64,000 nt of DNA from Arsenophonus sp. (GTDB lineage: Bacteria > Pseudomonadota > Gammaproteobacteria > Enterobacterales > Enterobacteriaceae), in NCBI GenBank assembly GCA_031446085.1, contig CP132901.1, positions 248,001 through 312,000 of the forward strand, written 5' to 3'. This document shows, piece after piece, positions 48,697 through 58,601 of this stretch (position 1 is its first letter; every line of letters begins with the position of its first letter). The notes below the pieces were generated by a model. It had not been told where the DNA came from. It made no database searches and saw only the letters and a program-made list of their open reading frames with translations. A program made the position numbers and the translations under genes.

Positions 48697-49482
48697 ATGA
48701 AAAATTTTTTTATAGATTCACACTGTCATCTAAATGATCTAAATCATTATAGAAAATATCAAAATATACAACACATTATTAATAAAGCACAAAAAAAAAA
48801 AGTAAAATATATATTATCAATATCAACTAGTTTAAAAGAACATGTAAAAATATACAAAAAAATTAATCAAAATAAAAATATATTCATGTCTTGCGGCATT
48901 CACCCTCAAAATGTAAATCAAATTGATTTATTTAATCAATTCGAATTTCTAGCTTCTAAAAAAAAAGTTATTGCATTAGGAGAAACTGGTTTAGATTACT
49001 ATATAAAAAATAATAATAAAATATTGCAACAAAAAATATTTTCTAAACATATTTTTATTGGGAAAAAATTAAAAAAACCGATCATTATTCATATGAGAAA
49101 ATCAGAAAAAGATGTGTTAAATATTTTAAAAAATGAAAAGATACAAGAATGTGGGGGGATTATTCATTGTTTTAACAGTAATAAAAATGTAGCAAAAAAA
49201 ATGTTAGATTTAGGATTGTATATATCTTTCTCTGGTATTTTAACATTTAAAAATGCAGAAAATATTAGACAAACTGCAAAAACAATACCTATGGATCGTA
49301 TCTTAATTGAAACTGATTCTCCATATTTAACACCAGTACCTCATCGGGGAAAAGAAAATGAACCTTCATACATCATACATACAGCAAAAATACTAGCAAA
49401 TATAAAAAAAATTAATATTGATAATTTAGCAAAAGAAACAACAAAAAATTTTTGTACTCTTTTTAAATTAAAACTAAATTAA
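48697..49482 (+). CDS. ycfH: TatD-family metal-dependent hydrolase (YcfH)
   Basis: TatD-family enzymes are TIM-barrel metallohydrolases with nuclease or D-aminoacyl-tRNA deacylase-type activity. FIDSHCHLND, ALGETGLDYY, PIIIHMRKSE, GIIHCFNS and LIETDSPYLTP are present. The 261 residues match YcfH (265). It sits after holB, as in E. coli, with AAAGGA upstream. An 11-A tract at 48791-48801 is in frame, a useful contrast to the broken rluC tract. The true substrate is uncertain. Confidence 0.92.
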   Translation: MKNFFIDSHCHLNDLNHYRKYQNIQHIINKAQKKKVKYILSISTSLKEHVKIYKKINQNKNIFMSCGIHPQNVNQIDLFNQFEFLASKKKVIALGETGLDYYIKNNNKILQQKIFSKHIFIGKKLKKPIIIHMRKSEKDVLNILKNEKIQECGGIIHCFNSNKNVAKKMLDLGLYISFSGILTFKNAENIRQTAKTIPMDRILIETDSPYLTPVPHRGKENEPSYIIHTAKILANIKKINIDNLAKETTKNFCTLFKLKLN

Positions 49483-49507
49483 TTAGATTATTTTAAGGAA
49501 TTAAAAA

Positions 49508-49849
49508 ATGAATTTTAAAAACAATTTCAATGACATTATACAACACAAAACAAAAACAAATCTTATATATCAAGATAAACTTGTTACAGCTTTTAATGAT
49601 ATTAATCCAAAAGCACCAATACATATACTTGTTATTTCTAATATTTTAATTCCAACATTAAACCATATGAAAAAGAAACACATAAAAATATTAGGTCATA
49701 TGATTTATATTGCAACTAAAATTGCAAAAAATAAAAATATTGCTTCTAGTGGATATCGATTGATATTAAACTGTAACAAAGATGCAGGTCAGGAAATATC
49801 ACATATTCATATACATTTAATTGGAGGAAAACAATTAAATAGTTTTTAA
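49508..49849 (+). CDS. hinT: HIT-family purine nucleoside phosphoramidase
   Basis: HinT hydrolyses adenosine phosphoramidates. The histidine triad is HIHIHLIGG near the C-terminus, and VTAFNDINPKAPIHILVIS is typical of the family. The 113 residues are slightly shorter than E. coli (119). An AAGGAATT segment lies before the ATG. Position after tatD agrees with E. coli once ptsG and fhuE are removed. Confidence 0.94.
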   Translation: MNFKNNFNDIIQHKTKTNLIYQDKLVTAFNDINPKAPIHILVISNILIPTLNHMKKKHIKILGHMIYIATKIAKNKNIASSGYRLILNCNKDAGQEISHIHIHLIGGKQLNSF

Positions 49850-49888
49850 CTGTTTATGTAAAATATATCAATCAATCATAAAAAATAT

Positions 49889-50437
49889 ATGAAAAAAATT
49901 ATATTATTATTTTTAATAAACCTATGTATTTTATCATGTACATCAAATCAAAAAATAAAAAATCCATCTCTTTTAAAAAATAAAAATTTTTCTTATAAAA
50001 ATTATGTTTTTAATAATTCAAAAAAAATTAACAAAGAAACTAATTGGAACCAAATAATATTATCATTAATTAATGAACTACTAAAAGAATTTTCTTTTAA
50101 AGAAAATCAAAGTTTGTTAATTAATTCTATCAAAAATAATACTAATATATTTATTCCAAATAAATATATTACTAACATGATAAGTGATATAATAAAAAGG
50201 AAAAATATTATTACAATATCTCCAGAACAAATTAATGAAACATATAAAAAAATAGGATTATTAAAAGAAGATAATTTAATTAGTTGTGCCAAAGAAATTA
50301 TGTTAGCTCGTTATATTCATTCGAAATATGTTCTTTGTTTAGAAATTTTTAGCTATCATGACAAAAAATTAATTGAAATAAAACTTATTGAAACAAAAAG
50401 TGGAGAAATATTTTATAAAAAAACTAGTGAATTTTAA
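49889..50437 (+). CDS. lpoB: Penicillin-binding protein activator LpoB
   Basis: LpoB is an outer-membrane lipoprotein that activates PBP1b. A short signal ends in the lipobox LCILSC, giving a lipid-modified cysteine near residue 17. The globular part has NWNQIILSLINELLKE, ITISPEQINETYKKIGLLKED and LIETKSGEIFYKKTSEF, which align with E. coli LpoB; the proline-rich linker is reduced. Length 182 against 213. Gene order hinT-lpoB supports the call. Low identity makes this less certain than its neighbours. Confidence 0.82.
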   Translation: MKKIILLFLINLCILSCTSNQKIKNPSLLKNKNFSYKNYVFNNSKKINKETNWNQIILSLINELLKEFSFKENQSLLINSIKNNTNIFIPNKYITNMISDIIKRKNIITISPEQINETYKKIGLLKEDNLISCAKEIMLARYIHSKYVLCLEIFSYHDKKLIEIKLIETKSGEIFYKKTSEF

Positions 50438-50452
50438 TGAAATATAAAAAAT

Positions 50453-50525
<73 letters not shown>

Positions 50526-50559
50526 ATATATTTTTTATTTTTCTAGTTTATTATATATA

Positions 50560-51645
50560 TTACATATTTTTTACTTTAAATAAAATATTTTTATAATTTT
50601 CATGTGCATCGTTTACTTTAATTAAATAATTACGTAACTTTATATTAGGATGTTTTGTAATCAAAATATGATACACATCATCAGGTGGCATACTATTAAT
50701 AATATTAATAGATATTTTAATATCTTTATTAAATAATTTTAAAATATTATTTACTCCGGCATTATAAGCAGCAATTATAACATATCTTTTCGATAACTCA
50801 TTATTAATTTCATGTAAATAAATATTTTGTAATAATGATAAATAAGCAGTACCAACATCAATATTATTTTGAGGATCTAATAAATAAGATTTTGTTGGTA
50901 TACTTTTTTTTCTTTGAAAATAAACGAATACATCTTTCCCAGCTGTATTAGGTATAATTTGCATTAATCCTAAAGCATGAGATCGACTAATAGCATATGG
51001 ATCAAAATTAGATTCTATTTGAATAATAGCTAATATTAATGGAACATCTATAGAATATTTTTTTGCAGCTTTTTGAACATAAGGGAGAAAAATTTTAGCC
51101 TTTTTATTTAAAGTAATATCTGATAATTGTATTGTAACAAACCAAATAATGTTTAATCCGGATTGACGTTTTTTTAATTTATTTTTTAAAATAAATTCAG
51201 CAAATTTCTGAGCTCTCCATTTCCATTGAACTAATTGATTAGTATTATCTAAAACTTTTCCAAATAAAAAAATATTATTCTTATTTTTTAATTTTTTTAA
51301 ACTAGAATCTAAATTTTTAAAATTATTACTCATTAATAATATAGTTATTAATGCTTTTTTAATATTTTCTATTGGTTTAATTTGAGAAATAGTTTCAATA
51401 GTAATTCTACCAGAATACAAATTCATGTAACTTCTAGTTTTATATTGATCAGTATATTCAACATAATCACTGGGACCAATAACTAATATTTCATCATTAC
51501 CCCAAATATTTTGAACATTATTAGCATATTGTTGTAACAACAATTCAAAAGCATTAGTATCTTTATGATTATTAAAAGAATTCGCTATTTTACAATAAAT
51601 TGCTATGATAATTAGATGAATATAAAAAATATTTTTTATTTTCAT
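50560..51645 (-). CDS. mltC: Membrane-bound lytic murein transglycosylase C
   Basis: MltC cleaves murein glycan strands to 1,6-anhydro ends. The ATG at 51643-51645 gives 361 residues, equal to the family; an upstream TTG is less likely. The N-terminal domain includes IWGNDEILVIGPSDYVEYTDQYKTRSYMN (seen as GPSDYVEYTDQYKTRS) and the SLT domain has the catalytic Glu in AIIQIESNFDPYAISRSHALG and AYNAGVNN. The cysteine near residue 18 (AIYC) is preceded by Tyr, a poor lipobox, so lipidation is uncertain. The mltC-yggX-mutY order is ancestral. Confidence 0.92.
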   Translation of the reverse strand: MKIKNIFYIHLIIIAIYCKIANSFNNHKDTNAFELLLQQYANNVQNIWGNDEILVIGPSDYVEYTDQYKTRSYMNLYSGRITIETISQIKPIENIKKALITILLMSNNFKNLDSSLKKLKNKNNIFLFGKVLDNTNQLVQWKWRAQKFAEFILKNKLKKRQSGLNIIWFVTIQLSDITLNKKAKIFLPYVQKAAKKYSIDVPLILAIIQIESNFDPYAISRSHALGLMQIIPNTAGKDVFVYFQRKKSIPTKSYLLDPQNNIDVGTAYLSLLQNIYLHEINNELSKRYVIIAAYNAGVNNILKLFNKDIKISINIINSMPPDDVYHILITKHPNIKLRNYLIKVNDAHENYKNILFKVKNM

Positions 51646-51684
51646 TTGATATAAAAATAATATAACTAAAAAATTATTCAATAA

Positions 51685-51933
51685 TTAAAAATTTTTTATA
51701 TTTTTTTTAAATAAAAAATTAATCATCTCTCTTTCTAATATAGATTTATCTTGAGTATTTGTTGTATTTAATTTTTTTTCATTAATGATAACAGTTTGTT
51801 TTTTTAACCATTTTTTCCAAGCTTGCTTAGAAATTTCATTAAATATTTTTTCCCCTAATTTTGTAGGATAAGGAGGAAAATCTAATTGTTCAGAATTTTT
51901 TTTAAAAAATTTACAAAATATGATTTTATTCAT
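51685..51933 (-). CDS. yggX: Fe(2+)-trafficking/oxidative-protection protein YggX
   Basis: YggX protects Fe-S proteins and may pass iron. IIFCKFFKKNSEQLDFPPYP, LGEKIFNEISKQAWKKWLKKQ and the later INEKKLN match the family. At 82 residues it lacks the last eight or so of E. coli (91). It lies just downstream of mutY, whose product carries a 4Fe-4S cluster, as in E. coli. Confidence 0.93.
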   Translation of the reverse strand: MNKIIFCKFFKKNSEQLDFPPYPTKLGEKIFNEISKQAWKKWLKKQTVIINEKKLNTTNTQDKSILEREMINFLFKKNIKNF

Positions 51934-51968
51934 TATTGATATTCCTATTTTTAATAATATTTATCAAT

Positions 51969-53009
51969 TTAATTATTTAACAAATTTAATATTTTTTTAA
52001 CTATTGTTGGTATTCCAACTTTAATATCTTGTTTTTTATTATACCAAATACCTTTTTTTTTATCTAGCTTGATAATATTTTCATTTATAGAACAATAAAT
52101 TGGAAAAATATTTAAATTTATATGACTTAAATAATGTTGAAAAGATTTGATTTCTTTTAAAGAAACTTTATTGATTTCTTTTTTTTTTAACCATTGATAT
52201 AGTTTATGTAAACTAGTAAATTCTGGAAAGCTATATAAATTAGATAAAATTCCAGTATTTAAACGTTTCTCCAACCAAAAATTATTATTTTTTTCTAAAA
52301 TGACTATCCATATTTTTTTATTTAATTTAATTCTTATTATTTTTTTATTTGGAAGTTCATTAAAAGTATTGTTTATAAATGCATAACATTTTTTATTTAA
52401 AGGACAAATATAACATTTTGGATTTCTATAAGTACAAATTTGAGAACCTAAATCCATCATACCTTGATTGAACTTTCTAGGATATTTTTTAGAAATTATT
52501 TGATTCATTAAATTCCATAATTTATTTTCAGTTTTTTTTTTATTGATATATTCATAAATTCCATAATAACGACTTAAAATTCTTTTTACATTGCCATCTA
52601 AAATTGGAAAACATTGATTTCTTGACAATGATAAAATTGCACCGGCTGTAGAACGACCAATTCCTGGCAATTTAATTATTTCATCAAATGAATTAGGAAA
52701 AATTCCATTATAAACATTTAATATTTTTTTAGCTGCATTATATAAATTTTTTGCTCTATTATAATATCCTAAACCATTCCAGAGATAATAAATTTCATTT
52801 ATATTTTTATTTGCTACAGATATCACATTAGGACAAAATGAAATAAACTTTTTAAAATAAGGAATTACAGTTTTTACTTGAGTTTGTTGTAGCATAATTT
52901 CAGAAACCCAAACATAATAATCATTATTTTCAATTTGCCATGGTAAATATTTTCTACCATATTTTGTATACCATTCAATTATAAGAGAAGAAAAAACTAA
53001 ATTATTCAT
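51969..53009 (-). CDS. mutY: A/G-specific adenine glycosylase
   Basis: MutY removes adenine mispaired with 8-oxoguanine. The 346 residues match E. coli (350). WVSEIMLQQTQVKTVIPYF, the helix-hairpin-helix LPGIGRSTAGAILS with the catalytic Asp in FPILDGNVKRIL, and the 4Fe-4S site CTYRNPKCYICPLNKKC are all intact. The C-terminal MutT-like domain for 8-oxoG recognition is present but diverged. It is divergent from trmB, as in E. coli. Confidence 0.96.
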   Translation of the reverse strand: MNNLVFSSLIIEWYTKYGRKYLPWQIENNDYYVWVSEIMLQQTQVKTVIPYFKKFISFCPNVISVANKNINEIYYLWNGLGYYNRAKNLYNAAKKILNVYNGIFPNSFDEIIKLPGIGRSTAGAILSLSRNQCFPILDGNVKRILSRYYGIYEYINKKKTENKLWNLMNQIISKKYPRKFNQGMMDLGSQICTYRNPKCYICPLNKKCYAFINNTFNELPNKKIIRIKLNKKIWIVILEKNNNFWLEKRLNTGILSNLYSFPEFTSLHKLYQWLKKKEINKVSLKEIKSFQHYLSHINLNIFPIYCSINENIIKLDKKKGIWYNKKQDIKVGIPTIVKKILNLLNN

Positions 53010-53079
53010 AATTTACTTTAGAAAATTTTTAAAATATATATAATAAATTATTTATCATAATAAATAAAATATTTCTATT

Positions 53080-53754
53080 ATGCATCATATACATAGTTTT
53101 GTTTTAAGAAATAGAAAATTAAATCAAAAAAAACAAGAAATATTTAAAAAATTATGGCCCTATTTTGGATTAAATTTTGTAAATAATCCAATATCAATAA
53201 AAGAAATATTTCATAATACATACCCTGTTATATTAGAAATAGGTTTTGGATCCGGTAAATTATTAATTCAAACAGCAAAAAAAAATACTAAAAAAAATAT
53301 TTTAGGAATAGAAGTATATAAAAAAGGAATTTTTTCTTGTTTTATTCAAGCTGAAAAAGAAAATATAAAAAATTTAAAAATTATCTATTATGATGCAATA
53401 TCCGTTTTAAAATTAATGATTCCGAATAATTCATTATCTGTAATACAAATTTTTTTTCCTGATCCTTGGCATAAAAGAAAACATCATAAACGGAGAATGA
53501 TAAAAAAAATTTTTTTGGAGATACTTTTAAAAAAATTAAGAAATAAAGGTATTATTCATATAATGACGGATTGTAGTTCATATGCAAATCACATTATTAA
53601 CAACATTAGTTTAATTAATGATCAGAAATCATATTTTCCATTTTTAAATAATTATATAAAACTTATTTCCAATCAATTAATAAGTAAATTTGAATCTCGT
53701 GCTATTAATAAAAAAAATTCTATATTTCAATTTTTTGTTCAAAAAAATATGTAA
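53080..53754 (+). CDS. trmB: tRNA (guanine-N7-)-methyltransferase
   Basis: TrmB methylates G46 in the variable loop of many tRNAs with SAM. The SAM-binding LEIGFGSGKLLIQTAKKN, LGIEVYKKGIFSC and FFPDPWHKRKHHKRRMI are typical, and HIMTDCSSYANHI retains the catalytic-region Asp although the following Trp-Glu is lost. Length 224 against 239. The N-terminus is short. Confidence 0.94.
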   Translation: MHHIHSFVLRNRKLNQKKQEIFKKLWPYFGLNFVNNPISIKEIFHNTYPVILEIGFGSGKLLIQTAKKNTKKNILGIEVYKKGIFSCFIQAEKENIKNLKIIYYDAISVLKLMIPNNSLSVIQIFFPDPWHKRKHHKRRMIKKIFLEILLKKLRNKGIIHIMTDCSSYANHIINNISLINDQKSYFPFLNNYIKLISNQLISKFESRAINKKNSIFQFFVQKNM

Positions 53755-53886
53755 ATATTTTTATAAAATTATTGTTGATAATAAATTTTATTTGTATACT
53801 ATTGAAAATAGTAGTTTTAAATTTAAAACTATCTGAATAAAATATGTCAAAATTGTTTTTTTGAAAAAAAATATAAAGAGACTCAA

Positions 53887-54105
53887 ATGAATAAAGAAGA
53901 AAATATAGAAATGTCAGGTGTTGTGCTAGATACTTTACCGAATACAATGTTTAGAGTTAAATTAGAAAATGAACATATAATAATAGCTCATATTTCAGGA
54001 AAAATGAGAAAAAATTATATTAGGATATTAACTGGAGATAAAGTTATTGTTCAATTAACACCTTATGATTTAAGTAAAGGAAGAATAATATTTAGAAACC
54101 GTTAA
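53887..54105 (+). CDS. infA: Translation initiation factor IF-1
   Basis: The 72-residue OB-fold protein equals the family length: [60 protein letters not shown]. It binds the ribosomal A site during initiation. It ends four bases from the convergent ychF stop. Confidence 0.98.
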   Translation: MNKEENIEMSGVVLDTLPNTMFRVKLENEHIIIAHISGKMRKNYIRILTGDKVIVQLTPYDLSKGRIIFRNR

Positions 54106-54109
54106 TTAG

Positions 54110-55189
54110 CTAAATATTAAACAAAAAATTTAATATATCTCCATCTTGAATAATATATTTTTTACCTTCTAATCTTATTTTTCCAAATTTTTTAACATTT
54201 ATCTCTCCTTTATATTTAATAAAATCATTAATAGAAATAGTTTTAGCACGAATAAAACCTTTTTTTATATCACTATGTATCATATTTGCAGCTTCTAATG
54301 CTGTTACACCTTTTTTAACTATCCATGATTTGACTTCTTTTTTCCCAACAGTAAAAAAAGTATTTAAATTCAATAATTTAAAACTTTTATTTATAATTGA
54401 ATTTAATTGCATATTTAATTCATTTTTTTTATTAAAATTAATATTTCTTTGTTTTGATTTTGCATATATTCGAATAATACACTTTATATTTTTATCTTTG
54501 AAATATTCTTCTAAATTTTTTAAATATATATTTTTGCTATTTGTATTATTATGATCAACATTAGCAATATACATTATTGGTTTTAAAGTTAAAAACTGAA
54601 GATAATCAATTACTTTTATTTCTTTATCATTCAAAGATAAAGTACTTAACATTTTAAAATTTTGAAGATGAGCAAAACATTTCTCTAAAATACGAATTTC
54701 TTCTTTATTTTCATGATTTGTTCTATTTAAAATATTACTTTTTTTGACACGTTTTAAACTACGTTCACAAAGATGTAAATCAGAAAACAATAATTCTTTA
54801 TGAACAATATTCATATCACGAATAGGATCAATGTTCTTATAAACATGAATAATTTTATCGTCTTTAAAACAGCGGATTAAATGAATAATTGCGTTTACAT
54901 TTTTAATGTTATTTAAAAAATTATTTCCTAAACCTGATCCTTTATGAGCATTTTTTACTAATCCTGCAATATCTATAAATTCTATTGTACTTGGAGATAT
55001 TTTTTTTGGTTTTACTATTTCTGCAATTTGATATAATCTACAATCTTGAATAGGCACTATTGCTATATTCGGATCAATAGTACAAAATGGATAATTGGCA
55101 GATTCAATCATTGAATTTGTTAACAAATTAAATAAAGTAGATTTTCCTACGTTAGGCAAACCTATAATTCCTAATTTAAAAGACATCAT
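54110..55189 (-). CDS. ychF: Redox-regulated ATPase/GTPase YchF (Obg family)
   Basis: YchF is an ATP-preferring Obg-family P-loop NTPase that binds ribosomes. G1 is GLPNVGKSTLFNLLTNS, switch and G3 are IEFIDIAGLVKNAHKGSGLGN (read as DIAGLVKNAHKGSGLG), and the C-terminal TGS-like domain ends with GEINVKKFGKIRLEGKKYI and GDILNFLF. The 359 residues are near E. coli (363). ychF-pth is the ancestral pair. Confidence 0.96.
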   Translation of the reverse strand: MMSFKLGIIGLPNVGKSTLFNLLTNSMIESANYPFCTIDPNIAIVPIQDCRLYQIAEIVKPKKISPSTIEFIDIAGLVKNAHKGSGLGNNFLNNIKNVNAIIHLIRCFKDDKIIHVYKNIDPIRDMNIVHKELLFSDLHLCERSLKRVKKSNILNRTNHENKEEIRILEKCFAHLQNFKMLSTLSLNDKEIKVIDYLQFLTLKPIMYIANVDHNNTNSKNIYLKNLEEYFKDKNIKCIIRIYAKSKQRNINFNKKNELNMQLNSIINKSFKLLNLNTFFTVGKKEVKSWIVKKGVTALEAANMIHSDIKKGFIRAKTISINDFIKYKGEINVKKFGKIRLEGKKYIIQDGDILNFLFNI

Positions 55190-55210
55190 AAACCCATTAT
55201 GTTAAATTTT

Positions 55211-55786
55211 CTATTTTAAATTATGTAAATAATTAATAGCTTTATTTGGTCCTTCACTAAAAAAAAATTTTGTAGCTAAAACAATTTTATTTATACAATA
55301 ATTAATAATTTTTCTTTCTCTAATAGATGGTATATTTAATAAAAATCTTGTAACATTTTGTTTTTTTCCTGGATGACCTATCCCAATTCTCAAACGATAA
55401 AAATTATTATTTTTCAAAACGTCTTCAATATTTCTAATTCCATTATGAGTAACATAAGTATTACCAAATTTAATTTTTGCTCTACCAATTGGTAGAGTTA
55501 AATCATCATAAGCTATAAGTATTTCATTATTTTTTATTGAATAAATATCTTTAATATAAGATACAGATAAACCACTCAAATTAATATATGTTTTAGGAAA
55601 AAGTAAAAATACCTTATTATTTTCTATCATAATTTGATGAATATATCCTAAAGGATATTTTTTTTTAGAAATTATATTATAATTTCTCATTAATAAATTT
55701 AAATACCAATATCCAATATTATGTCTAGTAAGAAAATATTTTTTTTCTGGATTTCCCAAACCAACAATTAATTTAATTTTATTCAT
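55211..55786 (-). CDS. pth: Peptidyl-tRNA hydrolase
   Basis: Pth recycles tRNA from dropped-off peptidyl-tRNA. Motifs are IVGLGNPEKKYFLTRHNIGY (catalytic His near residue 22), FPKTYINLSG, AYDDLTLPIGRAKIKFG and HNGIRNIEDVL with IGIGHPG. The 191 residues match E. coli (194). It is 21 bases upstream of ychF and downstream of prs. Confidence 0.97.
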   Translation of the reverse strand: MNKIKLIVGLGNPEKKYFLTRHNIGYWYLNLLMRNYNIISKKKYPLGYIHQIMIENNKVFLLFPKTYINLSGLSVSYIKDIYSIKNNEILIAYDDLTLPIGRAKIKFGNTYVTHNGIRNIEDVLKNNNFYRLRIGIGHPGKKQNVTRFLLNIPSIRERKIINYCINKIVLATKFFFSEGPNKAINYLHNLK

Positions 55787-55906
55787 TATAACAGTTTTAT
55801 ATGTATTAATAGAATTTTTAATTTCTAATAATTACTTTAAAATAATTAAATATTATATTGTAATTGTATTTAAAATATACAATATATATAAAATATAATT
55901 TTATAA

Positions 55907-56854
55907 CTAATGTTCAAACATAGCCGATATCGATTCTTCATTACTAATTCTTCTAATAGCTTCTGCTAACATATCAGATAAAGTTAAAGAACGTACTTTA
56001 TTTAATTTTTTAATTTCAGAAGAAAGTGGAATAGTATCACATACTACCACTTCATCAATAAGAGAATTCTTAATTTTTAAAACTGTATTTCCAGAAAATA
56101 TTGGATGAGTAGCATATGCAAAAACACGTTTTGCACCTCTTTCTTTCAATACTTCTGCTGCTTGACACATTGTCCCTCCAGTATCAATCATATCATCTAC
56201 TAAAATGCAATCACGACGAGCAACATCTCCTATAATGTTCATAATTTTAGAAACATTTGCACGTGGTCTTCTTTTATCAATAATTGCCATATCAGTATCA
56301 TATAATAATTTTGCAATTGCACGTGCACGTACTACTCCACCAATATCAGGAGATACTACAATTGGATTATCTAATTCTTTTTTAAGCATATCATCTAATA
56401 AAACAGCACTACCAAAAACATTATCTACTGGCACATCAAAAAAACCTTGAATTTGTTCTGCATGTAAATCAACAGTTAAAACTCTATCCACTCCTACACT
56501 AGATAAAAAATCAGCAACTATCTTAGCTGTAATTGGTACTCTAGCTGATCTTACTCTACGATCTTGTCTAGAATATCCAAAGTAAGGAATTACAGCAGTA
56601 ATTCTTCCAGCAGAAGCACGACGTAATGCATCTACCATGACTACTAATTCCATTAAATTATCATTTGTAGGAGCACAAGTAGATTGTATGATAAATATAT
56701 CATCTCCTCGTACGTTTTCATTAATTTCTACACTTATTTCACCATCACTAAATCGACCTACTGTAGCATTTCCAAGTGTAGCATATAATCGATTAGCAAT
56801 ATTTTTAGCAAGATATAATGTAGCATTTCCAGAAAAAATTTTCATATTTGGCAT
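55907..56854 (-). CDS. prs: Ribose-phosphate pyrophosphokinase
   Basis: Prs makes PRPP for nucleotide, histidine, tryptophan and NAD synthesis. The ATG at 56852-56854 gives [20 protein letters not shown] and a protein of 315 residues, equal to E. coli; an in-frame TTG four codons earlier is not needed. [18 protein letters not shown], the [12 protein letters not shown] metal site and the PRPP loop [12 protein letters not shown] are nearly identical to E. coli. It is among the best conserved genes in the window. Confidence 0.98.
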   Translation of the reverse strand: MPNMKIFSGNATLYLAKNIANRLYATLGNATVGRFSDGEISVEINENVRGDDIFIIQSTCAPTNDNLMELVVMVDALRRASAGRITAVIPYFGYSRQDRRVRSARVPITAKIVADFLSSVGVDRVLTVDLHAEQIQGFFDVPVDNVFGSAVLLDDMLKKELDNPIVVSPDIGGVVRARAIAKLLYDTDMAIIDKRRPRANVSKIMNIIGDVARRDCILVDDMIDTGGTMCQAAEVLKERGAKRVFAYATHPIFSGNTVLKIKNSLIDEVVVCDTIPLSSEIKKLNKVRSLTLSDMLAEAIRRISNEESISAMFEH

Positions 56855-56912
56855 ACAAAAACTCAATTAAAAATTAATAATTATTATCTAGATTTAATAA
56901 AAATTTTCATTT

Positions 56913-57776
56913 TTATATGTTTTTACGTAAAATATTTAAAGTAGATTTGTTCATACTACTAGAAACAAAACCAAAAACCCAATTTGGAATTTTATTTAAT
57001 AATTTATAAGCTATTTTTTTTTCTTTTTTATAAAATTCAGCAAAAACACTACTACCAGTTCCAGTTAAATAACAAGATTTATATTGAGATAACCAAGAAA
57101 ATAAAGCTTCAACCTTAGGAAATTGATCTCTTACTATTTTTTCGAAATCATTATGATATGGTTTATTTAATAATTCTATCAATGAAAATTTATAGGAACG
57201 TTTTTTAAATTTAAAATTTGAAAATATTTTTAGAGTAGATATTTCTAATTTAGGATACAAAATCAAATACCACTTTTTTTTCAATTTTATTGGAATGATT
57301 TTTTCTCCAATTCCTTCTGCAAATCCTGTCCTACCTTTGATAAATAAAGGTACATCAGCACCAAGTTTTTTTGCTAATATTAAAAATTCTTTATTATTAA
57401 TATTAGATTTCCAATAATAATTTAAAGCAATTAATGTAGTAGCAGCATTAGATGAACCTCCACCTAATCCAGATCCAATAGGAATATTTTTATTAAGATA
57501 TATATCTATCCCTCGACAATAATTTTTTTCATTTTTTTCAATAATATATTGTTTTAATAAAAAAGCTGCTTTAATAATTAAATTATTTTTTTTATTTAAT
57601 CTTTTATCTAAAGTATGTAATTTAATTAAATCATCATTTCTAAATTTCATATAAATAAAATCACAATAATTAATTAATTGAAAAAAAGTTTGTATCTCAT
57701 GATAATGATCCCTTCTTTTATTAAGAATATAAAGAAATAAATTTATTTTTGCAGGTGATGGCCATATTAATTTCAT
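56913..57776 (-). CDS. ispE: 4-diphosphocytidyl-2-C-methyl-D-erythritol kinase
   Basis: IspE is the GHMP kinase of the MEP isoprenoid pathway, which feeds undecaprenyl carrier synthesis. WPSPAKINLFLYI is the N-terminal substrate motif and IPIGSGLGGGSSNAATTL the ATP loop; YLTGTGSSVFAEF is motif 3. The 287 residues match E. coli (283). Its ATG overlaps the lolB stop (ATGA type), so it is co-translated with lolB. Confidence 0.96.
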   Translation of the reverse strand: MKLIWPSPAKINLFLYILNKRRDHYHEIQTFFQLINYCDFIYMKFRNDDLIKLHTLDKRLNKKNNLIIKAAFLLKQYIIEKNEKNYCRGIDIYLNKNIPIGSGLGGGSSNAATTLIALNYYWKSNINNKEFLILAKKLGADVPLFIKGRTGFAEGIGEKIIPIKLKKKWYLILYPKLEISTLKIFSNFKFKKRSYKFSLIELLNKPYHNDFEKIVRDQFPKVEALFSWLSQYKSCYLTGTGSSVFAEFYKKEKKIAYKLLNKIPNWVFGFVSSSMNKSTLNILRKNI

Positions 57777-58435
57777 GAATAATAAATCCAGTTATTTATT
57801 TTAAGAACAAATAATTCTTTTTTCCATTGAATTTCAATATTTTTTGGCAAGAAAATATCTCTTTTTTTATAAAAAGAAAGATATTTAATAAAATATCTTT
57901 CATTTTTATCAATATATTTAATAGATTTTAAAAAACCAAAATTATTTATTGTTATCAAAGATTTATTTTTTGGCAAACCAATAATCCAATATGATAAATT
58001 TTTAATTAAATTGAATATTGATGAATATTGATTCAATATATTTTTTTTGATCTGAAAAATATCTCTATTATAAAATGTACCATGTTGATTTTTGAAATCA
58101 ATATTATCATATGATACATTAATCATATATTGATAAAATCCTAACGGATCTTTAATTAAGATAGAATATTGAAATAAATTTTTTTGCTGTAAAATAAATT
58201 TACAATAAATTATATTTTTGTTATTTAAATAATAAATAGTGCCTTTAACTTTTAAATTTTCTAGTTTTTTTAATATTTTTTTATTTTTATTCCATAAAAC
58301 ATTTTTTTTAAAATCAATTTTTTTAATTTTTATATTTTCATTATGTAAAACACAAGATGATAAAAAAAATAAAATCATTAAAAAAAATAAAATTTTGTAA
58401 TATGAAAAATATTTAAAATGACGAAATGATATCAT
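57773..58435 (-). CDS. lolB: Outer-membrane lipoprotein receptor LolB
   Basis: LolB accepts lipoproteins from LolA and inserts them into the outer membrane. A membrane-spanning signal ends in the lipobox LSSC near residue 28, so mature LolB is lipidated. KILKKLENLKVKGTIYYLNN, FQYSILIKDPLGFYQYMINV and LSYWIIGLPKNK correspond to E. coli LolB. The 220 residues are slightly longer than usual (207), with an extended N-terminus. It is divergent from prfA; hemA, which lies between them in E. coli, is missing. Identity is low but order is conclusive. Confidence 0.9.
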   Translation of the reverse strand: MISFRHFKYFSYYKILFFLMILFFLSSCVLHNENIKIKKIDFKKNVLWNKNKKILKKLENLKVKGTIYYLNNKNIIYCKFILQQKNLFQYSILIKDPLGFYQYMINVSYDNIDFKNQHGTFYNRDIFQIKKNILNQYSSIFNLIKNLSYWIIGLPKNKSLITINNFGFLKSIKYIDKNERYFIKYLSFYKKRDIFLPKNIEIQWKKELFVLKINNWIYYS

Positions 58436-58601
58436 TAATGAATCCTTTTTGATTTTTTTTAATCCATATTTTGAAAAATATCTTCCAAATGAATATTAAA
58501 ATAATTATAATTACTTTAACCTGAAAAAAATTGTTCATTTATAACAGATTTTAAATCATTTTACAAAATAAAAAAATATTAAAATATAGGAAATAAAATG
58601 A

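Noticed and set aside
56855..56866. TTG start four codons ahead of the prs ATG
   Set aside because: The internal ATG gives exactly the 315-residue E. coli form beginning MPNMK.
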